A DNA stretch of 50,217 nt, taken from positions 25,938-76,154 of the forward strand of contig MKTK01000017.1 of assembly GCA_001898255.1 (NCBI GenBank), written 5' to 3'. A program made the position numbers and the translations under genes. Every line of letters starts with the position of its first letter. The first letter of the stretch is position 1. Below are positions 24,701 to 34,150 of this stretch, one piece after another. The notes under the pieces were generated by a model. That model ran no database searches and was not told the origin of the DNA. It was given only the letters and a program-made list of their open reading frames with translations. The DNA is from Chryseobacterium sp. 39-10. GTDB taxonomy: Bacteria; Bacteroidota; Bacteroidia; Flavobacteriales; Weeksellaceae.

Positions 24701-27177
24701 TTTTCCCAAATGTGCATATTGCCCTGATGACACTTTACAGAAAAGTCGTCGGAGCTTTCGGAGTAATGGATAAGTACATCTGCATCGAACAGGTGCGAAG
24801 CAAAGCGGGCATAAATGCCAGTGGGTATCCAGCGTTCGCCGAGGTTAAAATCCAGTTCCTCAAATTCGATACGTCTTGGTCGTGCTTCTTCCAAAACGGT
24901 TAGGCTTGCTTTGGCTTCTATATCATCGGGGTTGTTTTCGATATAGGTGCATACTTCCTGTGCCTTTTCTACAACGTTACCTGCAATCCAGCGTTCGGAT
25001 ATTTCGTACTCCTTTTCCAAAGGGTTGTAATAGATACGACCGTGCAGGGCTTCTTTTAAAGCATCATCGGTCATACCGCTGATTTCGGACATATAGCCCA
25101 AATCCACGCTGCCATATTTGTTCAGCGAAGCCGCCAACGCTTCTTCGGGGTTGTCGGTGGCTATGGTTATGGTAGAAAAACTTACGGGATGGCTGAAGAT
25201 ATCGGCTTTGCGTACCACACCGCCAACCACACGCTCCAAATAAGGCATTTCCTTACCTGCGCTATCCGTTTTAATGAGCTTGATGTTACCGGCACTGTTG
25301 AGGTTCCCATACCTTTTGACAAAGGCATCGTACAGGCGGTTAAGGGTTTCCCTTTCTTCTTTATGTTCGGTTTGGTGCTGTGCTTCTTTGGTGTAAAGCT
25401 GTTGGTAAATATCACGCACCTGTATATACGCTTCAGCTCTTGCTTTTTGCGTAACAGGTAATTGCAACGGGTGGAAGACAGCCGTACCGTCTGATGTATC
25501 TACATCTTGTAAATAACCCACCCAACCATTATCCACCACAAGGCAATCGTTTCGATGGAACGATTGCAGTTCGCTACTAAACGGCGCAGTTTCGGGAATG
25601 ACAGCAGGGACGGCTAAGGGAATGGCTGGCTTATCAGCTTGGCCATTCCCGCTTTGTTGCGAAAACAAATCGCCGATTGTTTCCTGTTGTTTGCCGTTGA
25701 ATGTTTTATTGCCATCTGAAACAGGAAGCCTGTAAGGTTGCTCCATTGCAGAACTGAACAGGTCGGGCTGGCGACCGACAGGCATTCGTGTTCTTCGGGT
25801 AGCCTGCTTTTTGGTTGGTGTTGCCTTCTTTGGCGTAGTAAGAACGGCTACGGGTTCATCCGCATTTTCAAACAGGTCGAAAATGCTTAACTGTTTTAAT
25901 TCCTGTGAACTTTCTTGTACTAAGGTGCGTGTAAAAACCTGTGGTTCGGGCTGGATGATTTCACGCTCAACAACAGGGGACGGAATTTCTTGCGTTGGAA
26001 TTTGTATCAAAGGTTCATCGTTCTGTTCGCCTCTGTATAAAGACAAATTGAGATGCCTGCCAAAATCATCGGAAAGCATTTCCTTGAGGTCATTGGCAAT
26101 TCCGGCAACGCTGTCTTTGTGTATATAAATCAAAGCAGGCTGACCGTATGGGTCGGTGTCTAATTTCCAATCAGTATGTACAATTCTTGTACTATTCTGG
26201 AATAAAGCATTGTTGGGTGTATCCTGTTCGGTTCGGTTACTTGTGCAAAACAATTCTTCCGTTTCGCTCAGACCTTGCTTTGCCGTGTTCTTTTGCAGGA
26301 TAATCAAATCACTTCCCACTTCTGTACCTGCATAATCTGTGAAAAGATTATTAGGTAAACGGATAGCCGATACCAAATTGTTATTCTCCATTAAAGCCCT
26401 GCGTATCGGCTCATTTTTTAGGCTGTTTAAAATGCCTTGTGAAGTAATGAAAACCTGCAAACCACCCTCACGGAGCATATCATTTCCTTTCAAAAAGAAA
26501 TAATTATGGATGCTTCGGGCTGCCTGTTCCTTTACAGGGTTACGGCTTCGGGAATAAGAAAGGTCGAAAACCGAAGTATCGCCAAAAGGGATATTACTGG
26601 CAATGACATCATAGCTGTTTTGCTCCTTTTCGGGAATTTCCTCAAAACCGCTTATGCGGATATTGCTTTGCGGATAGAGCTGTTTTAAAATCTTACCTGT
26701 GAGCAAATCCTTTTCGTAAGCGGTTACACTTGCCTGTTGGTTTTCTGAAAAGGATTGTATGAACGAGCCGATACCTGCGGACGGTTCGAGGAATTTATCA
26801 ATCTTCAGACCGCTATCACGTAATGCGGAAGAAACAACATCTATAACCTGCGGCGGTGTATAGAATGCCGTGAGGACGGAACTGCGCATACTGTCCACAT
26901 ACCGTTTGTATTGCTTTTCGTCTGTGGCATTTTCTTTTAAGACCTGATGCAGTTCCTGCGTAATCGGGAAAAGGTCGTGTTCTGTCTTTCTCCAATTGTT
27001 AATGTCTATTTCATTCTCTACGGGGTTCAGAACGAATTTAAGACCGCCAAATCCGCTGTATCGCATCATTAGCAGTCTTTCGCCTACGGTGGCTTGTCGG
27101 TTCTCCTTTTCCAGTTTAAAAGCAATTCGCAGGGCATCAATATTCTCTTGGAGATGTTGTTTCTTACTGAAGCCCAT
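21754..27177 (-). pseudogene. N6-adenine methylase/SNF2-type helicase giant, split by a TGA
   Basis: One frame runs from ATG 27177 to 22432, stops at TGA (22434-22432) and continues without another stop to 21754; together about 1,800 codons, the usual size of this ICE protein. N-terminal methylase: EPSAGIG (131-137, SAM binding) and NIPF (195-198) in place of NPPY. Helicase: GAGKT near residue 960, DESH near 1126, and [18 protein letters not shown] near 1490. The part after the TGA is helical (KQRIQKHSGG... to a Gln/Lys-rich end). The stop replaces a residue in KYKLQD*KEILESAQ; one base would repair it. The truncated protein keeps both enzyme domains. It overlaps DUF1896 by 14 bases and is probably co-transcribed. 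Role in transfer or anti-restriction is inferred. Confidence 0.85.
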
Positions 27178-27601
27178 TTTCGGCTATCCATATTGTGATG
27201 GTTCCCGTCAATTCGGTATAGAGCAGGTCAAACTCTATGGTGTAAGCGAAATCATCAGTTAACTTGTATTTGGCAAAAACAGGTTCGCAAACACGGAACA
27301 TTTTCAGGGCAAATGGTCGCAATTCTTCGTCTGCCATTATGGTATCGAACTCATTGCATACGATTTGAAAAACCGTATCGAATTTCGAGAAGTGCAAGCC
27401 CTCAAAAAGTATATAATTGGCTATTTCGTTGCACTTTTCAACATCATTTCCCGAACTGAACGCACCCTCGTAAGCATTGGCAGCCCACGAAGAACGTTGG
27501 TCGATAAATTTGTGGTCGCTGGCTTTTTCGGGAAAGCTCGAATTAAGGTGTTCTTGCAGTCGTAATCTGAAATACGACAAGTCTTTTTGCTGTGTACTCA
27601 T
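27164..27601 (-). CDS. DUF1896 protein
   Basis: 145 residues, soluble, mostly helical. [19 protein letters not shown] near the start, [16 protein letters not shown] and [20 protein letters not shown] are family landmarks of DUF1896, which is found almost only in Bacteroidota ICEs, always next to the large methylase/helicase. It starts the minus-strand transcript that carries the helicase; the coding ends overlap by 14 bases. Function unknown; partner of the helicase by constant neighbourhood. Confidence 0.9.
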   Translation of the reverse strand: MSTQQKDLSYFRLRLQEHLNSSFPEKASDHKFIDQRSSWAANAYEGAFSSGNDVEKCNEIANYILFEGLHFSKFDTVFQIVCNEFDTIMADEELRPFALKMFRVCEPVFAKYKLTDDFAYTIEFDLLYTELTGTITIWIAENGLQ

Positions 27602-27602
27602 A

Positions 27603-27645
27603 CTATAATTTTGTTTAGAATTTTGCTTGAAGTCTAAAATTATAG
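27603..27645 (-). repeat. Inverted repeat in the DUF1896 leader
   Basis: CTATAATTTT (27603-27612) and AAAATTATAG (27636-27645) are perfect 10-bp arms separated by 23 bases, directly before the DUF1896 start. It could be an operator or an mRNA structure. Confidence 0.5.
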
Positions 27646-27669
27646 CGGTAGATAAGTGCCTTTGAAGAA

Positions 27670-27704
27670 GTGGCAGGGTTTGGCTTTGCGTGGCGGGATT
27701 TGGC
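27670..27704 (-). promoter_or_regulatory. Tandem GTGGCrGGrTTTGGC repeats upstream of DUF1896
   Basis: Two 15-bp copies with two mismatches, at 27670-27684 and 27690-27704, start to start 20 bp. The core GGCAGGGTTTGGC matches words at 32269 and 32995 in two other intergenic regions of the element. Probably binding sites for an element regulator. Confidence 0.55.
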
Positions 27705-27713
27705 GGAATGTAG

Positions 27714-27746
27714 CAACAAAAAAACCTCTGAAAATTCAGAGGTTTT
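27714..27746 (-). terminator. Terminator after ORF6N gene
   Basis: Minus-strand stem AAAACCTCTGA (27746-27736) with TCAGAGGTTTT (27731-27721), 4-base loop, then a T-tract continuing TTT G. It overlaps the ORF6N stop codon and separates it from the DUF1896-helicase transcript. Confidence 0.9.
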
Positions 27747-28626
27747 AAAGGTATTTCAGGATTTGAAGCATCCTGCCAACTTCAATATCCATTCGTGAAA
27801 AAGCAAACCATTTTTTGCCCAGGTCTTTGAGCGATGCACCAATATGATATAGCTCTGCATCATCAATAATCATAAATCGGTCGTGGGCATCAGAAAAAGA
27901 CTTAACCTCAATCGGTGCATACTGGCTGTTATATCGTTGTATATCGAGCCTTAGCTGATTGCTGATACTTTTGGTATAGATAGTTGCGGTTATGTTATCT
28001 CTGCGTTTTCCCAATAAGGTCAGTACCGTATCGTCCACGTAATTATCCAGCAGGATAATGGAGCTTTTAGCACTTCGTACAATATCCGATACAAAGGCGT
28101 AAGCATCGAAAACCTGACCGTTGTAAAAGATACCTTTTTCGCTGTGGAGTTTGTCGCTTTCCAATGCCTTAAAGATTTGCTCAATTTTTTGGTCGGCTTG
28201 TAATTGCTTCAATTCGATGTTGTCCAAACGATCAAATAATGAAGCGTTGCTGATAAGCATACGCCGCATTTCTACAAAAGCATCCATTATCTCAATACTT
28301 ACTTTTACGGCAACATCCGAGCGAAGCACCGCAGACAACATCGCTATTCCCTGTTCGCAAAAAACGTAGGGCAAGTAACGTCTTCCGCCTCGCCCCACGT
28401 TTGAGGTTCCAATTTGGAACCTCAAAAAATCGCTTTCCTCATCGGTCAGTTGGAAGCAGAATTTTTCAGGAAACCTGTCTAAATTCCGTTTTACCGCTTT
28501 GTTCAGTATTTTAGTTTCCACTTGGTACAATGTAGCGAGGTCGCTGTCCAGCATTACCTGTTTACCACGAATGGTACATATTAGGTTCCTAATTTCTTTA
28601 GGTATGATAGTAGGATTATTTTCCAT
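27745..28626 (-). CDS. ORF6N DNA-binding domain fused to a PLD-like domain
   Basis: 293 residues. The N-terminal ORF6N domain (about 10-100) has MLDSDLATLYQVETKILNKAVKRN and FCEQGIAMLSAVLRSDVAV, as in phage antirepressor-type proteins. After a short coiled linker, the C-terminal half resembles a phospholipase D-like module: SIILLDNYVDDTVLTLL and AHDRFMIIDDAELYHIGASLKDLG. The H-D-R-F-M-I-I-D segment echoes the PLD HxK signature, but the Lys is not evident, so catalysis is doubtful. It overlaps topB by one base and is in the same operon. ORF6N genes are regular passengers of these elements. Confidence 0.85.
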   Translation of the reverse strand: MENNPTIIPKEIRNLICTIRGKQVMLDSDLATLYQVETKILNKAVKRNLDRFPEKFCFQLTDEESDFLRFQIGTSNVGRGGRRYLPYVFCEQGIAMLSAVLRSDVAVKVSIEIMDAFVEMRRMLISNASLFDRLDNIELKQLQADQKIEQIFKALESDKLHSEKGIFYNGQVFDAYAFVSDIVRSAKSSIILLDNYVDDTVLTLLGKRRDNITATIYTKSISNQLRLDIQRYNSQYAPIEVKSFSDAHDRFMIIDDAELYHIGASLKDLGKKWFAFSRMDIEVGRMLQILKYL

Positions 28627-30713
28627 TACTTTTTGTAGCTTTTATTTTTGGCAAACTCAAAAGAGGTTTTAAAATCCTCGTTTAATACGATATAGGCATC
28701 GAATTTCTTTCCAGCTTTGCTTTTCATTCCTTTGATAAGAGAGGTTTTGCCTTTATTGACAAGGTTTTCAACATCGGCAATACTGATTTGCACTTCGCAC
28801 ACATTGCGGAACTGTACCCAATTACATTTTTCATCAGGGCATTTGACAATCTTATCACGGATAATCAAAGATTGATTTTTACATTTCGGGCAGACCAATT
28901 TTGGCAGGCTGTTTTGTGCAATGGAGGTTTGCAGCAATTCATCAGTAATGGATTTGGCGTAGGCTTCCATTTCCTTTTGAAATGCACCTGCATCGGCTTC
29001 GTTGTTTTCGATTTTCTGCAAAGCGAGTTCCCATTCTGCGGTCATTGCCACGTCGGAAATTTTACGTTCTTTAACCAATTCGTACACCTGCAATCCTTTT
29101 TCGGTTGGTATCAAGGATTTCTTTTCCCTTTGGATATAGTTGCGAGTAAACAGGGTTTCGATAATCGCTGCTCTTGTAGCCGGAGTACCGATGCCGATGT
29201 TTTGCAGGGCTTTCCGTTCTTCTTCATTTTCGATTTCTTTTCCGGCTGTTTCCATTGCCGATAATAGTCCAGCTTCGGTATATAGCACAGGTGGTTTGGT
29301 TTTCTTTTCGAGAATGGCAGCTTCCTTTATTTTTAGCTCATCGCCTTTTTTCAGGTCGGGCAAATCCTGTATGGGTTCTGCTTCATCTTCCGAAAAGTTA
29401 CCCTTAATCATACGCCAGCCAGCCTCCAAAATTTTACAGCCTTTTGCCGTAAAATCATAGTGCATTGCCTGTAAGGAAACATCGGTAATTTCTTTGATGC
29501 AGGCTTGTGAGATAGCTTCGAGCAAGCGAAAGGCAATCATATCATACACCGCATTTTCGTCTGCACTCAATACGGACGGGATTTTGTCTGTAATCAATAA
29601 TCCGTGGTGGTCGGTAACACGCAAATCGTTTACGATACGTTTATTGAAACGCCCCCATTTAATTTTTGATAAAGCCGCTTTGCAGGTTTCCCTGTTTTGC
29701 AAAGCCCTTACGAGGTTGGGAATTTCAGCCCACATATCTTCAGGAATGTATTTGCTCCCGGTACGTGGATAGGTAATGAATTTCTTTTCGTATAGGCTTT
29801 GGGCAATATTCAGGGTTTTTTCGGCAGAGAGGTTCAGCTTTTTGTTGGCTTCCTTTTGTAAGCCCGTCAAATCAAAAAGTAAGGGTGGTTGCTCCGTTAT
29901 ATTTTTACTTTCTACGGAAGTAACGGTTACGGTATTGCCGTTCCTTTCAATAGAATTTAATGTATCATCAGCCAGCTTTTTATCCTGCCATTTGGTAACG
30001 GAGATACTTTTGAAATCAATTTGCTCTTTGGAGTGCAATAGCTGTATTTGCCAGTATTTCTGTATGGCGAAATTCTTATTATCTATATACCGTTTGCAAA
30101 TCAAAGCGAGTGTAGGAGTTTGTACCCTGCCGAGCGAATAAATGCCGTTCCCTGCGGCTATGCTCAATGCCTGTGTAGCATTGATGCCTACGAGCCAATC
30201 GGCACGGCTTCTGCCTTGTGCCGCCTGATACAATCCGTCAAATGCTGCCCCGTCTTTTAGGTTGTCAAAGCCCTGTTTAATGGCTTTTTCGGTCAGTGAG
30301 CTTATCCAAAGACGGTCAAAAGGTTTACGACATTTCAGGTATTCATAAATGTACCGAAAGATGAGTTCGCCCTCACGACCTGCATCGGTTGCCACAATAA
30401 GGCTTTCACTTTGATTAAACAGTTTTTCGATAACCTTTAGCTGCTTCAACGCTCCGGCATCGGCTTGATAGCCTTTGTCCTTTTTCACTTTTCGGACGGT
30501 CAGCATAAAAGGGTTTGGAAGTATCGGCAGGGATGCTTTGTCAAATCCCATAATCCCGTAATCTTCGGGCATTCCCAATCCTATTAAATGACCGAATGCC
30601 CACGTAACAAAATAGCCGTTACCTGTAAGGTAGCCGTCCTTTTTATCGGATGCTCCAACAAGTCCGGCTATTTCCCTTGCTACGCTTGGTTTTTCTGCAA
30701 TAATTGTTTTCAT
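28626..30713 (-). CDS. topB: DNA topoisomerase III, ICE-borne
   Basis: 695 residues, type IA topoisomerase. TOPRIM domain with E7 (IIAEKPSVA) and TDAGREGE (109-116); the active tyrosine is Y315 in FITYPRTGSKYIP. A C-terminal Cys4 zinc finger (LVCPKCKNQ...KCPDEKC) is present, then a short tail. In CTnDOT-like elements a topoisomerase of this family (Exc) helps excision or transfer, in some cases without needing catalysis. It follows the DUF3945 gene by six bases. The enzyme looks intact. Confidence 0.95.
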   Translation of the reverse strand: MKTIIAEKPSVAREIAGLVGASDKKDGYLTGNGYFVTWAFGHLIGLGMPEDYGIMGFDKASLPILPNPFMLTVRKVKKDKGYQADAGALKQLKVIEKLFNQSESLIVATDAGREGELIFRYIYEYLKCRKPFDRLWISSLTEKAIKQGFDNLKDGAAFDGLYQAAQGRSRADWLVGINATQALSIAAGNGIYSLGRVQTPTLALICKRYIDNKNFAIQKYWQIQLLHSKEQIDFKSISVTKWQDKKLADDTLNSIERNGNTVTVTSVESKNITEQPPLLFDLTGLQKEANKKLNLSAEKTLNIAQSLYEKKFITYPRTGSKYIPEDMWAEIPNLVRALQNRETCKAALSKIKWGRFNKRIVNDLRVTDHHGLLITDKIPSVLSADENAVYDMIAFRLLEAISQACIKEITDVSLQAMHYDFTAKGCKILEAGWRMIKGNFSEDEAEPIQDLPDLKKGDELKIKEAAILEKKTKPPVLYTEAGLLSAMETAGKEIENEEERKALQNIGIGTPATRAAIIETLFTRNYIQREKKSLIPTEKGLQVYELVKERKISDVAMTAEWELALQKIENNEADAGAFQKEMEAYAKSITDELLQTSIAQNSLPKLVCPKCKNQSLIIRDKIVKCPDEKCNWVQFRNVCEVQISIADVENLVNKGKTSLIKGMKSKAGKKFDAYIVLNEDFKTSFEFAKNKSYKK

Positions 30714-30719
30714 ATTACT

Positions 30720-32195
30720 TTATACTTTTCTGCCTTTGGATTTTGCAGGGGCTTTGGGTTTGTTCTGTTGCTCCTGCTGTTTTTCATTTTTCGGTCTTTG
30801 TTGCCCCGATTTCAAAGGCTCATTCACGTTCTTAGTCGCTTCATTAGTTTTGCCCTCCGAATTAACCGCAGTTTGTGTTTTGTGACTTTCGGCAGGTTCT
30901 ACCCGTGCTTTATATTGACCGGGAAACTCAAAATTGGTCTTTCCGGTATCTTTGTCGAAAGTGATGTAACCCTTATACGGTTGGTCTTTTTTGTCTTTCA
31001 GCTCAACATAGATGGTTTGTCCGGCTTTGAACTTGTTGTACTGTTCATCATCCAGTTCTTTGCCTCTGAAAGTTCTCGGAGCTTCCTGCGGTTGGCTTTG
31101 CTCATTACCTTGCTGATTGTTTTGTTGGGTGCTTTGCGCTTGCTGATTGTTGTTGCTTCTGTCAAACAGGAACTCAACATATCTTTTGTCCGCATTAAAC
31201 TGAACATTGGCACTAAACTCATCGCCCTTTTTAGAAATCATTCCCTCCAGATAAAGCGGTTTGCCCTCCATTAAGGTTTGTTTTTGTTCCTCATTCAGTT
31301 TCACGCCCTTAATCTCATCGGGAATTTTGACAAACTCGGTCTTCAGGGCAATCAGTTCATTGGTCAACCTGTCAACACTGATAATGGACGGCATCAGTTC
31401 GCCTGTCTTGGAGTTTACCAAACTGACCACACGCCCCATATTGCCTGTTTCGAGCAGGTTTTTCTTGTCTTCATCGGTAAACTTGTGTCCGAAAAACTCA
31501 AAGGTCAGGTTCGGCTCTTTTCTGATACCGTGTATAGCTGCCACTACCGTTCCGTCAGGTGCGGTCTGTAATGACAAACGGGCATCTGTGCGAACGATAG
31601 CACCGCCGAGGTTTACGCTTACAGGTACAAGGTCATTGGTTTTGTAACCTCTAAGCAATGGGTCTAAAAGGTTCATTTTTTCAAGTCGTTCTTTGCCTAT
31701 TCCCAGATTGTTCATTGTTTCCCAATCAATCTGTTCCGGCTTGAAGCGGTATTCGCTTGTTTCCGGTGTTGTTTGTGTTGTTGCCATATCATTTTTATTT
31801 TCTTGTTTCTGTTCACTTTGTTCATTTTTGGGTTCGGCATTTACCTCGTTCTTTTTCATTTCCTTTTCGCCTTCGGGTGTGGGATTATCTACCTGCTTTT
31901 GCATTTCTTTTGCCTTGTCTATGGCTTCATCAGCAGATACTTTGAAAAATGAAAAATTGGTAGGATTTTTTAACTGTCTCCAAAAATTGGAGAAGAAATT
32001 GGAGAACAAATCGCCGTGTTTGTCCACACGCATAAACTGGCTTTGGTTTTCCTTTGTAGGGTCGGCAGTTTTCAATTTGCCGTTTTCATCTATACCAGTA
32101 ATCGCCTGTATTTTATTCTTTTGCTTATCCAGTACCAGCAATATATCCGATAGCTGTTCAGGAGTTTCCTGTTTGATTTCTATTTCTTCACTCAT
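30720..32195 (-). CDS. DUF3945/DUF4099-type ICE protein
   Basis: 491 residues, soluble and very rich in Lys, Glu, Gln and Asn. N-terminal part (ILLVLDKQKNKIQAITGIDENGK), a conserved middle (EQIDWETMNNLGIGKERLEKMNLLDPLLRGYKTNDLVPVS, FFGHKFTDEDKKNLLETGNMGRVV) and a C-terminal DUF3945 repeat (FRGKELDDEQYNKFKAGQTIYVELKDKKDQPYKGYITFD), ending in a Lys/Pro/Gln-rich tail. These families occur between topB and the HTH genes in Bacteroidota ICEs. No enzymatic motif seen. Function unknown; perhaps a DNA- or relaxosome-associated factor. Confidence 0.85.
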   Translation of the reverse strand: MSEEIEIKQETPEQLSDILLVLDKQKNKIQAITGIDENGKLKTADPTKENQSQFMRVDKHGDLFSNFFSNFWRQLKNPTNFSFFKVSADEAIDKAKEMQKQVDNPTPEGEKEMKKNEVNAEPKNEQSEQKQENKNDMATTQTTPETSEYRFKPEQIDWETMNNLGIGKERLEKMNLLDPLLRGYKTNDLVPVSVNLGGAIVRTDARLSLQTAPDGTVVAAIHGIRKEPNLTFEFFGHKFTDEDKKNLLETGNMGRVVSLVNSKTGELMPSIISVDRLTNELIALKTEFVKIPDEIKGVKLNEEQKQTLMEGKPLYLEGMISKKGDEFSANVQFNADKRYVEFLFDRSNNNQQAQSTQQNNQQGNEQSQPQEAPRTFRGKELDDEQYNKFKAGQTIYVELKDKKDQPYKGYITFDKDTGKTNFEFPGQYKARVEPAESHKTQTAVNSEGKTNEATKNVNEPLKSGQQRPKNEKQQEQQNKPKAPAKSKGRKV

Positions 32196-32256
32196 AATAT
32201 GAAATTTTAAAGTTCAAATGCCGAATGTATAGGAAGCGTTCGCTCACTTGCCTTAT

Positions 32257-32281
32257 GTGGCAGTCAAAGGCAGTGTTTGTC
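32257..32281 (-). promoter_or_regulatory. GGCAG words upstream of DUF3945 gene
   Basis: GTGGCAG (32257-32263) and GGCAGTGTTTGTC (32269-32281), the latter differing by one base from GGCAGAGTTTGTC at 32995-33007. It lies about 75 bp upstream of the gene start, as does the related repeat before DUF1896. It overlaps the stop of the HTH gene. Confidence 0.5.
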
Positions 32282-32588
32282 ATCCATTGGCGTTCAGTTT
32301 GGGCAAAGGCGGATTAAAACTTTCCCTGATAAACTGATGCACGTCTGATAGTTTGTAATACAGTTTCCCGCTTATCGTGTAATAGGGCAGCTTGCCGATG
32401 GAGCGATAACGTTGCAGGGAACGGTTGCTGATTTTCAGCATTTGAAGTAAATCCTGATTATCGAGCAATTCCTCTCCATCAATGCTGTTACGTTTTTTTT
32501 GTAAGCTGTCTATATTGTCGCCCAGCATATCAAGGCGTTCCATTAGGCGTTCCATCCACGCCAAAAATTCCATTCTGTCAATGTTCAT
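32280..32588 (-). CDS. Excisionase-like winged-HTH protein 1
   Basis: 102 residues. An N-terminal helix (about 1-35) precedes a MerR-type/HTH_17 fold: LLDNQDLLQMLKISNRSLQRYRSIGKLPYYTISGKLYYKLSDVHQFIRES. Excisionases and related small HTH proteins of Bacteroidota ICEs bind att arms or act as regulators. It follows HTH 2 by 11 bases. Candidate binder of the repeated GGCAG/TTTGCCAAT words. Confidence 0.85.
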   Translation of the reverse strand: MNIDRMEFLAWMERLMERLDMLGDNIDSLQKKRNSIDGEELLDNQDLLQMLKISNRSLQRYRSIGKLPYYTISGKLYYKLSDVHQFIRESFNPPLPKLNANG

Positions 32589-32599
32589 AACCGCACGTT

Positions 32600-32974
32600 T
32601 TAAGATTTAACTGATTTCAGCTTCCTGCCTTTTTCGATATAACTTTTGCCTTTTGCCATAAGCTCCTGTACATATTCATCACTGCTTTGTATAGCATTGG
32701 CATTGAGCATATCCTTGATTGCTCCAATCGTATAGAAATATTGCCCGTAGAGTTTTGAATAAGCTATTTCGCCTTTGGTACGCATACGCCACAAGGTCTT
32801 TTCGCTGATGTGCAGGTATTGGCATACCTCGTGGTTGTTCAGCCACAGGTCATCATAGCTTGTATTATTCAGTCTTTGGAGATAATCGGCAATCGCATTG
32901 ATACGGCTGTTGAGCTGTCGCCACGCTTCTTCTTCGATAGTGATTATTTTCATTGCATTAGTATTAATGTTCAC
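32600..32974 (-). CDS. Excisionase-like winged-HTH protein 2
   Basis: 124 residues from ATG 32974, or 117 from the internal ATG 32953 (MKIITIEEE), where paralogues often start. The HTH_17 core LWLNNHEVCQYLHISEKTLWRMRTKGEIAYSKLYGQYFYTIGAIKDML aligns with protein 1, so the two are paralogues. The intergenic region upstream holds several TTTGCCAAT-like decamers and a GGCAGA hairpin, likely its own operator. First gene of the minus-strand core transcript. Confidence 0.85.
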   Translation of the reverse strand: MNINTNAMKIITIEEEAWRQLNSRINAIADYLQRLNNTSYDDLWLNNHEVCQYLHISEKTLWRMRTKGEIAYSKLYGQYFYTIGAIKDMLNANAIQSSDEYVQELMAKGKSYIEKGRKLKSVKS

Positions 32975-32993
32975 AATGCAAAATTGCTAAGGG

Positions 32994-33137
32994 TGGCAGA
33001 GTTTGTCTGCCAATGTTTGCCAATTGGTTAGGCGGTTTTCTGAAAATTTTTGCAATTGGGCAAAACCTCTATTTAGTAAGGGTTTTTAGTGTTTTTAAAT
33101 AATTTGTTGCTTTATTTTGCGCTCATTTGCCAATGGG
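32994..33137. promoter_or_regulatory. Cluster of TTTGCCAAT decamers and a GGCAGA hairpin
   Basis: The inverted repeat TGGCAGA (32994-33000) and TCTGCCA (33006-33012) overlaps two direct decamers, TCTGCCAATG (33006-33015) and TTTGCCAATT (33016-33025). Further relatives are ATTGGGCAAA (33055-33064, inverse) and TTTGCCAATG (33126-33135). Probable operator or recombinase/excisionase arm sites. Confidence 0.55.
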
Positions 33138-33148
33138 CGGATATGGGC

Positions 33149-33181
33149 AAAAAAAAGCAGTACACGGAAATGTACTGCTTT
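33149..33181 (-). terminator. Terminator after rteC copy 3
   Basis: Minus-strand stem AAAGCAGTACA (33181-33171) with TGTACTGCTTT (33164-33154), 6-base loop, followed by eight T in minus orientation. Confidence 0.93.
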
Positions 33182-33201
33182 GAAACAATGCCTTTTGATA
33201 G

Positions 33202-34053
33202 TCAAAGGTCTTTATCCATATATTCTTCCAACGAAATTTTAAGCTGGTCTAAAAACGCCGTTCTTGAACCTGCACGGGTTTTCATTCTATGGAAGGCGTG
33301 ATGTATATCATTTAAGGGAGTTCGGAAAAGGATTTGGAAAATCAAAGCCAGCTTTCGGATACCGATATTTCCGTTAGAAACTGAACTGGAAGCATACAGG
33401 GCGTATATCAGTTCAATAAGTGCGTTGTTTGAATTTGTCCACGAAATATCCTTACTGACTTCGTCATTCAGATTTAATAGAACCAGGTCAGGGTTTTCTT
33501 CGGGATTTATTTTGTTTAGTAAATAAGTATAGAGTAGTTCATTGGCAATAATATGGGCTATTTTGTTATCATAATAAGTGGAAAAGCTAAGGTCTATTTC
33601 AAAAACTCCACTATTCAAACCATCGTGGTAATTAATTTTCCCAAGCATAAAATAGCTGTGGTCACGGTCTGTCCTTCCTGCACGGTAATACCTGTAAAAA
33701 TAGGTGTTACAAATACTCTCCTTATATTCTGATTTGAGAGATTTCAATTCATTCTCGAAATAGCTCTGATGTATTTCTCCTGTATTGACAGGGCAAGTTG
33801 TTTCGATACGGAAAACTTTGTTATAGTAAATGAGCTTTCCTAAGATTTGTGGTTTGATGTTCTTGAAAAAGTCAATTTCCTGTTCGTCATTTTTAAAACC
33901 GTTTTTTAATACTTTGGCTTTTACATTTTGCATCATCTCATTTAGGAATAAGGTCATTTGGTATGCCTCTTCCGCTGTGGGCATTAATTCGGAAGCGAGT
34001 TTATCTTCCTGATGCCTAATCTGCGATAATATTTTACTCAACAGGATTTCCAT
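33202..34053 (-). CDS. RteC-family regulator, divergent copy 3
   Basis: 283 residues, clearly RteC-like but distant from copies 1 and 2: IDFFKNIKPQILGKLIYYNKVFRIE, FYRYYRAGRTDRDHSYFMLGK, FSTYYDNKIAHIIANELLYTYL, SNNALIELIYALYASSSVSN, DIHHAFHRMKTRAGSRTAFLDQLK. Transcribed on its own from the outermost position of the element, ending at a strong hairpin. Three RteC-family members in one element suggest division of labour, or accretion from different elements. I see no perfect -7 box upstream. Confidence 0.9.
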   Translation of the reverse strand: MEILLSKILSQIRHQEDKLASELMPTAEEAYQMTLFLNEMMQNVKAKVLKNGFKNDEQEIDFFKNIKPQILGKLIYYNKVFRIETTCPVNTGEIHQSYFENELKSLKSEYKESICNTYFYRYYRAGRTDRDHSYFMLGKINYHDGLNSGVFEIDLSFSTYYDNKIAHIIANELLYTYLLNKINPEENPDLVLLNLNDEVSKDISWTNSNNALIELIYALYASSSVSNGNIGIRKLALIFQILFRTPLNDIHHAFHRMKTRAGSRTAFLDQLKISLEEYMDKDL

Positions 34054-34150
34054 AGCTTAGTCTTTTAAAGTTATCACTATCTGTTTCGGAATTGCATCTA
34101 TTGATGATAAGTCAAAATTTGGAAAATATAATCGAATAAATATCACAGGT

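Noticed and set aside
32994-33137. CRISPR array
   Set aside because: Repeats are short decamers with irregular spacing and no constant spacers; no cas genes nearby.
33089-33301. 70-codon plus-strand frame before rteC copy 3
   Set aside because: Runs through a strong terminator and the end of rteC; no ribosome site or homologous features.
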